Positions 1 to 4,119 of a DNA stretch of 6,585 bases are shown piece after piece. Positions within the stretch are counted from its first letter, which is position 1; each line of letters begins with the position of its first letter. The notes under the pieces are model-generated. The model ran no database searches. It saw only the letters and a program-made list of their open reading frames with translations, and was not told where the DNA came from. Source of the stretch: an uncultured Pseudorhodoferax sp. Lineage in GTDB: Bacteria; Pseudomonadota; Gammaproteobacteria; Burkholderiales; Burkholderiaceae. Both the position numbers and the translations under genes were made by a program. The DNA lies in contig CAJYRH010000383.1 of the NCBI GenBank assembly GCA_913776795.1, forward strand, positions 1-6,585, read 5' to 3'.

Positions 1-165
1 CCCTGCACGGAGCACCGCCATGCCAGCAGCCCCGCCACGCGCCCTCCCGCGCGCACTGCGCACCGTCGCAGCCGCCGCACTGCTGATGGCGGCGCTGCGA
101 CGGTGCGCAGTGCGCGCGGGAGGGCGCGTGGCGGGGCTGCTGGCATGGCGGTGCTCCGTGCAGGG
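1..165. repeat. Perfect inverted repeat, 72-bp arms, 21-base spacer, at the left edge
   Basis: Bases 1-72 and 94-165 are exact reverse complements with no mismatch, separated by a 21-base spacer (73-93). The innermost spacer bases can form a few further slipped pairs. The right arm ends only 4 bases beyond the stop codon of the binding-protein gene at 170. The stem is far longer than an intrinsic terminator and has no T-tract. The arm is not a simple palindromic element: it carries a GGAG ribosome binding site, an ATG and an open frame reading as a signal peptide. Two explanations remain: a real long hairpin downstream of the gene, or a fold-back artefact at the end of an assembled contig. 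I favour the artefact because the repeat starts exactly at base 1. Whether the arm extends further left cannot be seen. Confidence 0.95.
20..93 (+). CDS. Partial 5' end of a probable further gene (signal peptide), duplicated in the inverted repeat
   Basis: An ATG at 20 is preceded by GGAG at 9-12 with 7 bases of spacing. The frame begins MPAAPPRALP, has basic residues, then a hydrophobic run VAAAALLMAAL. This is the layout of a signal peptide. The same ATG and ribosome binding site occur on the minus strand at 146-144, 23 bases after the stop of the binding-protein gene (170-172), a typical spacing for the next gene of an operon. On the minus strand the frame loses its hydrophobic core once it enters the spacer. 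The plus-strand reading of arm plus spacer therefore looks like the true start of the gene, with the remainder lost through a fold-back. Beyond base 93 the plus frame is the antisense of the arm and the neighbouring gene and is not coding. The product cannot be named; a third secreted protein or binding protein is a guess. Confidence 0.33.
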
Positions 166-169
166 TGGG

Positions 170-1075
170 TCAGTCGACCGTGTAGGCTTCTTTGGGCTTG
201 TCGTTCAGGTTGGCCCAGGCGGCGCGCGTGGCCACGGAGGCCGGCATGTTCAGCGCGGTGTTGGTCGGCGGGATAGGCTGCATGAACCATTTGTCGTAGA
301 GCTTGGCCACGGTTCCGTCGGCCACCTGGCGCGCGATGCTGGCGTCCACGGCCTTCTTGAAGGCCGGGTCGTCCCTGCGCAGCATGATGGCGATGGGCTC
401 GACCGACAGCGGCTCGCCGACCAGCTTGAAGCCCTTGGGGTTCTTGGAACGCGCGATGTTGCCGGCCAGGATCTGCCCGTCCATCACGAAGGCGTCGGCA
501 CGGCCCGACTCCAGCAGCAGGAAGCTGTCCGAATGGTCCTTGCCCGAGAGCTCGCGGAAGGTCATGCCCTGGGCGCGCTTGTTCTGGCGCAGCAGCTGCA
601 CCGAGGTGGTTCCGGTCGTGGTGGCCACGGTCTTGTCGTTGAGGTCGGCGACCGACTTGATCGGCGAGTCGGCCCGCACGGCGATGCGCACCTCTTCCAC
701 GTACAGGGTGTTGGCGAAGGCGACTTCCTTGGCGCGGTTGGCGTCGTTGGTCGTGGAGCCGCACTCGATGTCGATGGTGCCGTTCTTGAGCAGCGGGATG
801 CGGTTGGCCGAGGTCACCGGCTGGTACTGGATGCTGAGTTCGGTCATGCCGAGCTGGCGCCGCACGTCGCTGATGATGTTGCTGCAGACGTCGTAGTGAA
901 AGCCGGTGTAGACGCCGGTGCCCAGCGTGTAGGCCAGCGCGCCCGAGGACTCGCGCACGCCCTGCACCACGGTGCCCGAGCTCTTGATCTTGGCCAGCGT
1001 GTCGGAGGTCTGGGCCTGGGTGCCGGCGGCGGTGGCCAGCAGTGCGCAGGCCAGGGAGAGGGTGGAGAGCTTCAT
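170..1075 (-). CDS. Amino-acid ABC transporter substrate-binding protein, GltI-like paralogue with altered pocket
   Basis: A 301-residue periplasmic solute-binding protein of family 3, which would bind an amino acid and deliver it to an inner-membrane ABC permease. The signal peptide is residues 1-21 (MKLSTLSLAC..., cleavage after TQA). Motifs shared with E. coli GltI (glutamate/aspartate) are R41-E-S-S, N91-R-I-P, E104-C-G-S-T-T-N, T154-G-T-T, K179-D-H followed by DSF, L188-E-S-G-R-A, and the C-terminal DKWF..PIPP block (261-270). It departs where GltI and its neighbour agree: the HRxSSVPFSY stretch is V40-R-E-S-S-G-A-L-A-Y, and EAYGCM is E226-P-I-A-I-M. The ligand may therefore differ from plain Glu/Asp. 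The start is supported by AAGGA 4 bases upstream and a well-formed signal peptide. It follows the paralogous gene by 67 bases. No permease or ATPase gene is in view. The family call is firm; the ligand is inferred. Confidence 0.93.
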   Translation of the reverse strand: MKLSTLSLACALLATAAGTQAQTSDTLAKIKSSGTVVQGVRESSGALAYTLGTGVYTGFHYDVCSNIISDVRRQLGMTELSIQYQPVTSANRIPLLKNGTIDIECGSTTNDANRAKEVAFANTLYVEEVRIAVRADSPIKSVADLNDKTVATTTGTTSVQLLRQNKRAQGMTFRELSGKDHSDSFLLLESGRADAFVMDGQILAGNIARSKNPKGFKLVGEPLSVEPIAIMLRRDDPAFKKAVDASIARQVADGTVAKLYDKWFMQPIPPTNTALNMPASVATRAAWANLNDKPKEAYTVD

Positions 1076-1094
1076 GGTTTCCTTGCGGGTTGGT

Positions 1095-1110
1095 GGCGCG
1101 CGGGCGCGCC
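1095..1110. other. GC-only hairpin between the two binding-protein genes
   Basis: GGCGCGC and GCGCGCC flank a GG centre, realistically a 6-bp stem with a 4-base loop. It sits in the 67-base gap, just upstream of the AAGGA ribosome binding site of the downstream gene. There is no T-tract on either strand, so it is not a classic intrinsic terminator. It could affect mRNA stability or the ratio of the two proteins. GC-rich genomes form such short palindromes by chance, so function is uncertain. Confidence 0.4.
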
Positions 1111-1142
1111 GATGGAAAGAACGGGTGGCAGGGCCGGGCAGC

Positions 1143-2132
1143 TCATTGCAGCGGCCTGTCGTTGGGGTTGGCGAACAGGTCCAGCACGTCCTGCGACGGC
1201 GGCCAATTGAGGTTCAGTCCCTTGGTGGTGATGGGCCGCTCGAACCATTTGCGGTAGAGCGCCAGCAGCTCGCCCGAGCGCATGAGGCGGGCGATCTCCT
1301 GGTCGACGATGCGCTTGAGCTCCAGATCGTCCTTGCGCATCATGCAGCCGTAGGCCTCGCGCGTCATGGGCGTGCCCACGACGATCCAGTCCAGCGGGTG
1401 CTGGGCCTTGGCGCGCTCGCCGTAGAGCAGGGCGTCGTCCATCATGAAGGCGTCGGCCTGGCCGCGCTCCAGCGTGCCGAAGGACTCCTCGTGCTCGCGT
1501 GCCGTGAGGATCTGGAACTTGATTCCGGAGGATTCGGCGAAGGTGCGGATCAGGCGCTCGGACGTGGTGCCCGAGGTCACCACCACGCGCTTGCCGGCCA
1601 GGTCCCGGAAGTCCTGGATGCCGGCATCGCGGTGCACCATGAGCCGGGTGCTGATGACGAAGAACGAGGTCGAGAACAGCACCTGGCGCGCGCGCTCCAC
1701 GTTGTGCGTGGTGGAGCCGCATTCCAGGTCCACGTTGCCGCTGACCACCATGGGGATGCGGTTCTGCGCCGTCACCGGCACCAGCTTGGTGGTGAGCGCC
1801 GGCAGCTGCAGTTCGCGCCGGATCGCCTGGGAGACCTGCGTCGACAGGTCGTGCGCATAGCCGACCACCTGCTTGCGCGAGTCGTAGTAGGAAAAGGGAA
1901 CGGACGACTGCCGGTGGCCCAGCGTGATGGTGCCGGTCTGCTGGATCTTGCGCAGCGTCTCGCTGGCCTGTGCGGGCGCACCGCACAGCAGCGCCAGCGC
2001 GGCCGCAGCCTGGGCAAGCTGCCGGCGCCGCCAGCCGCGCAGCGGCTGGGGTGTGCGGTTCCGGGCCGGCCGCGCGCCTGCAGCGCGCGCGCCGGCCGCA
2101 GGCAGCAGTGTCGAAAGAAAGGAGGGTCGCAT
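1143..2132 (-). CDS. Glutamate/aspartate-type ABC transporter substrate-binding protein (GltI-like)
   Basis: A 329-residue periplasmic binding protein of family 3, close to E. coli GltI throughout. It carries G72-H-R-Q-S-S-V-P-F-S-Y-Y, N124-R-I-P, E137-C-G-S-T-T-H-N-V-E-R, V185-T-S-G-T-T-S-E, R212-E-H, D231-D-A-L-L and E259-A-Y-G-C-M. It ends with the usual YRKWF..PI, LNLNW and PNDRPLQ blocks. The likely role is capture of acidic amino acids in the periplasm. The mature part after A56 (APAQA|SETL) is about 273 residues, normal for the family. The start is the weak point: ATG at 2132 gives an unusually long n-region (about 33 residues) before W-R-R-R-Q-L and the hydrophobic core, and no clear ribosome binding site precedes it. 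A TTG at 2252 would overlap the lipoprotein gene and is less likely. RRQLA resembles a twin-arginine motif, so Tat export is possible. The symbol gltI would be reasonable, but there is no gltJKL context. Confidence 0.92.
   Translation of the reverse strand: MRPSFLSTLLPAAGARAAGARPARNRTPQPLRGWRRRQLAQAAAALALLCGAPAQASETLRKIQQTGTITLGHRQSSVPFSYYDSRKQVVGYAHDLSTQVSQAIRRELQLPALTTKLVPVTAQNRIPMVVSGNVDLECGSTTHNVERARQVLFSTSFFVISTRLMVHRDAGIQDFRDLAGKRVVVTSGTTSERLIRTFAESSGIKFQILTAREHEESFGTLERGQADAFMMDDALLYGERAKAQHPLDWIVVGTPMTREAYGCMMRKDDLELKRIVDQEIARLMRSGELLALYRKWFERPITTKGLNLNWPPSQDVLDLFANPNDRPLQ
2064..2097. repeat. GC-rich imperfect hairpin inside the leader of the upstream binding-protein gene
   Basis: GGCCGGC (2064-2070) pairs with GCCGGCC (2091-2097). 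After one bulged C, a further six alternating G/C bases (2072-2077) pair with 2085-2090 around a 7-base loop containing CTGCAG. It falls in the part of the gene coding the long, Arg/Ala-rich n-region, which is not conserved in the family. Either this stretch is not translated (start misplaced) or a small hairpin-forming sequence lies between the initiation codon and the signal peptide. It could also influence translation of the gene. Confidence 0.45.
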
Positions 2133-2160
2133 GGACTGGCAGGCAAGGACACACAGGCCA

Positions 2161-2199
2161 CCCGGCCGGCACGCAGGCTGTCCATGCGCACCGGCCGGG
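2161..2199. repeat. 9-bp inverted repeat in the lipoprotein/binding-protein gap
   Basis: CCCGGCCGG at 2161-2169 and CCGGCCGGG at 2191-2199 are exact reverse complements around a 21-base spacer. They lie in the 101-base gap upstream of the ATG at 2132. They could form a stem in the leader of the binding-protein mRNA or be an operator half-site pair. No T-tract follows, and chance is possible at this base composition. Confidence 0.4.
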
Positions 2200-2203
2200 C
2201 GGG

Positions 2204-2223
2204 GCACCGCGCGATGGCGGTGC
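2204..2223 (-). terminator. Possible weak terminator or processing hairpin after the lipoprotein gene
   Basis: GCACCGC (2204-2210) and GCGGTGC (2217-2223) form a perfect 7-bp stem with a 6-base loop. The stem begins 10 bases after the lipoprotein stop codon at 2234. There is no T-run after it on the minus strand, so it is not a canonical intrinsic terminator. It may partly uncouple the lipoprotein from the binding-protein genes or protect the 3' end of the upstream message. Confidence 0.35.
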
Positions 2224-2233
2224 ACTGACGTGC

Positions 2234-4051
2234 TTAGAAAGGCACCACGCAACGGGCGGTCGCGTCGGTCGGCCGGGCTATGGGCAGCATCGTCACGAAG
2301 CTGTTCGGCGTGCCGTAGACCATGCGCCGCTGCGCATAGGCCGTGCCGGTGGTGCCGGTGCCGAGCACGAGCTGCTTCAAGATGCCGTCGGACGGGTCGA
2401 TGTTGGCGAACGGGGCCGTCCTGGCGACGCAGGCCGCCGTGCTGGCGGTGGCCGGGCGGTCGAACGCGACGACGGTGCCCGGCCCCTTCACGTACAGGTA
2501 CTGGACGGTCGCACCGCCACCCGTTCCGGTGGTCAGGCTGAAGTAACGGCCCGACCAGATGCGCGAGCGCGTGGCCTCGCTGAAACCCGTCACGGCCTGC
2601 GCACCCAGCGTGGTGCCGAGCTTGACCAGCCGCAGGCCCGACAGCGAGATGCTGCCGTCGGACTGGACATGGGCCACGCCCGGGTTGCTCGGCACCGACA
2701 GGTTGCCGTTGAAATCGATGGTGGTGGCGCCGAACTCCACCACGTCGGCATTGCCGCCGCTGACGGCGTAGCTGCCGATCTGCACACCCACGTTGCGGGC
2801 CGTCTCCAGTGCCGTCGCGCTGCCGGTCTGGCGGTCGTTCTGGTAGTAGAAGGTGCTGTGGGCGTAGGTGCCGTCCTCGAACATCACCATGTACTCGGGC
2901 CGGGCGAGGCCCATCGGGCGCACCCAGCCACCGACCAGCGCGTTGCTGGCGCTGGCCACGCGGGTCAGCGCGGTGCCGTCCAGCGTCATGGCGTTGCCGG
3001 ACACGGTGGCGGTGTGCGCCCCGGTCGCCGGGCCGCTGGCGTTGGCCGCCTCGAGGACCTCCAGCGTCAGCGTGGCGCCGCTCAGGGTGTAGCGGCCATA
3101 GCGGTAGCCCAGGCCGTTGTCGAACGCGTAGTTGGCGCCGACCGGCGCGGCCACGACCTGGTGCACGAAGGTGCCGTCGCCGCCGAACAGGAACACCTCG
3201 CGCGTCGTGCCGTCGGTGCGGACCCAGGCACCCTCGATCGGCTGGGCCGCGGTGGCGGCCTTGGCCTTGGCCACGCCGGCCAGCGTGGCGGCGCTGGGCA
3301 CCATGCTGTCGCGCGTGGCCAGGAACAGCGACTCGCGTTGTTCCGGCGTCAGCGTGGCCGGGATCTGGTAGAGCAGCTGCTGCAGCGAACCCGCTGCCAC
3401 GGCGCCGTAGGCCTCGAAGGCGGCGCGGCTGCCGCCGCCCACGCTCTGGCTCGTCTCGGCAAAGCCGCGGGTGAGCAGCTGGCCCAGCGCCAGCATCTTC
3501 TGCTGCGCCGTGCTTGCCGTCGTGCCACTGGCGGCCTGGTAGTCGTCGTAGAGCTGGATGCCGCCGACCTGGCCGGCCGTGCCCACCAGGTAGGACAGCA
3601 GCGTGTCCTCGGCCTGCGCCAGATTGGCTGAGCGGCCCGAGTCGATCTCCGACTGCAGCAGCGTGGTGTAGGGCGAGATCACGGCATGGCGGCCCAGCGG
3701 CGCGCTTAGCACATAGGGCGCGACGACCGGGCCTTCGGAGGTGGTGCTGCTCGTGGAGGCCTGCACCAGCACGATGGCGTCGGCGGCCTGCGTGGTGGTG
3801 ATCTTGAAGCTGCCGTTGCTGGTCCTGGCGGCGGGCTCGTCGGCATCGCAGGCGCGGTTGTCGTTCAGGTCCAGGCAGGCGGTGGCGTCGTTCAGGCTGC
3901 GGTCGAGCACCGTGCCGGTCACCTCACGGGTGGGCAGCTCGGGCGGGGGGGTGGTCGGCGTGTCGTCGCCGCCACCGCCGCCGCAGGCGACCAGGAGTGT
4001 GGATACGGCCAGGGCCAGGGCCGAGAGCGCGCAGGTGTTGCGGGAATGCAT
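2234..4051 (-). CDS. Predicted outer-membrane lipoprotein with Ca-binding-like loop and two tandem beta domains
   Basis: A 605-residue lipoprotein whose function I do not recognise. Residues 1-22 are a lipoprotein signal peptide with lipobox L20-V-A-C23. Gly at +2 of the mature protein gives no inner-membrane retention signal, so sorting to the outer membrane is expected. A Gly-rich and Pro/Thr-rich linker (24-40) follows. Residues 43-83 contain D61-L-N-D-N-R-A-C-D-A-D-E-P then NGSF, resembling the EF-hand-like loops of bacterial surface proteins. Residues 90-265 look largely helical. Two similar segments follow, about 273-365 and 373-478. Each begins G-x-W-V-R, continues E-(hydrophobic)-x-F-x-x-DGT-(F/Y)-x-H, then G-x-Y-x-(L/V)-SG. 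A third beta-rich part starts at I498-W-S-G. C540 and C601 may pair. The start at 4051 is chosen over 4111 because GAGG lies 7 bases upstream and the signal peptide begins there. The gene follows the carboxypeptidase by 68 bases. Confidence 0.85.
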   Translation of the reverse strand: MHSRNTCALSALALAVSTLLVACGGGGGDDTPTTPPPELPTREVTGTVLDRSLNDATACLDLNDNRACDADEPAARTSNGSFKITTTQAADAIVLVQASTSSTTSEGPVVAPYVLSAPLGRHAVISPYTTLLQSEIDSGRSANLAQAEDTLLSYLVGTAGQVGGIQLYDDYQAASGTTASTAQQKMLALGQLLTRGFAETSQSVGGGSRAAFEAYGAVAAGSLQQLLYQIPATLTPEQRESLFLATRDSMVPSAATLAGVAKAKAATAAQPIEGAWVRTDGTTREVFLFGGDGTFVHQVVAAPVGANYAFDNGLGYRYGRYTLSGATLTLEVLEAANASGPATGAHTATVSGNAMTLDGTALTRVASASNALVGGWVRPMGLARPEYMVMFEDGTYAHSTFYYQNDRQTGSATALETARNVGVQIGSYAVSGGNADVVEFGATTIDFNGNLSVPSNPGVAHVQSDGSISLSGLRLVKLGTTLGAQAVTGFSEATRSRIWSGRYFSLTTGTGGGATVQYLYVKGPGTVVAFDRPATASTAACVARTAPFANIDPSDGILKQLVLGTGTTGTAYAQRRMVYGTPNSFVTMLPIARPTDATARCVVPF

Positions 4052-4057
4052 GTGGTT

Positions 4058-4062
4058 TCCTC
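4058..4062 (-). promoter_or_regulatory. Ribosome binding site deciding the lipoprotein start
   Basis: GAGGA on the minus strand, with the GAGG core 7 bases from the ATG at 4051-4049. The alternative in-frame ATG at 4111 would add 20 charged residues before the signal peptide and would start inside the intergenic hairpin region, so the 4051 start is preferred. Confidence 0.75.
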
Positions 4063-4082
4063 GATTTCGTTCGGATGGGCAG

Positions 4083-4107
4083 GCCGGGCCCGTGGCACGG
4101 GCCCGGC
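4083..4107 (-). terminator. Strong GC hairpin between carboxypeptidase and lipoprotein genes
   Basis: GCCGGGCCCGTG (4083-4094) and CACGGGCCCGGC (4096-4107) are exact reverse complements around a single G, giving about an 11-bp stem with a tight 3-base loop. It starts 12 bases after the carboxypeptidase stop codon at 4120. Neither strand has a T-tract after it. In a GC-rich genome it may act as a terminator, attenuator or 3'-end stabiliser, which would lower expression of the downstream lipoprotein relative to the peptidase. Confidence 0.55.
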
Positions 4108-4119
4108 GCATGGACCGGC

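Noticed and set aside
94..1210. Continuation of the plus-strand frame from 20 through the antisense of the 170-1075 gene
   Set aside because: The start looks like a signal peptide, but past base 93 it is only the reverse complement of the arm and of a well-supported binding-protein gene.
2133..2252. Extension of the upstream binding protein to a TTG at 2252
   Set aside because: It would overlap the end of the lipoprotein gene and add 40 residues with no family match, ahead of an already over-long leader.
1970..3631. A 553-codon plus-strand open frame opposite the lipoprotein and binding-protein genes
   Set aside because: Same shadow effect. It has no ribosome binding site tied to a plausible start, and its composition is biased by the opposite strand.
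4052..4111. Longer lipoprotein start at 4111
   Set aside because: It adds 20 charged residues in front of a textbook lipoprotein signal peptide. The internal ATG at 4051 has a GAGG site at good spacing.
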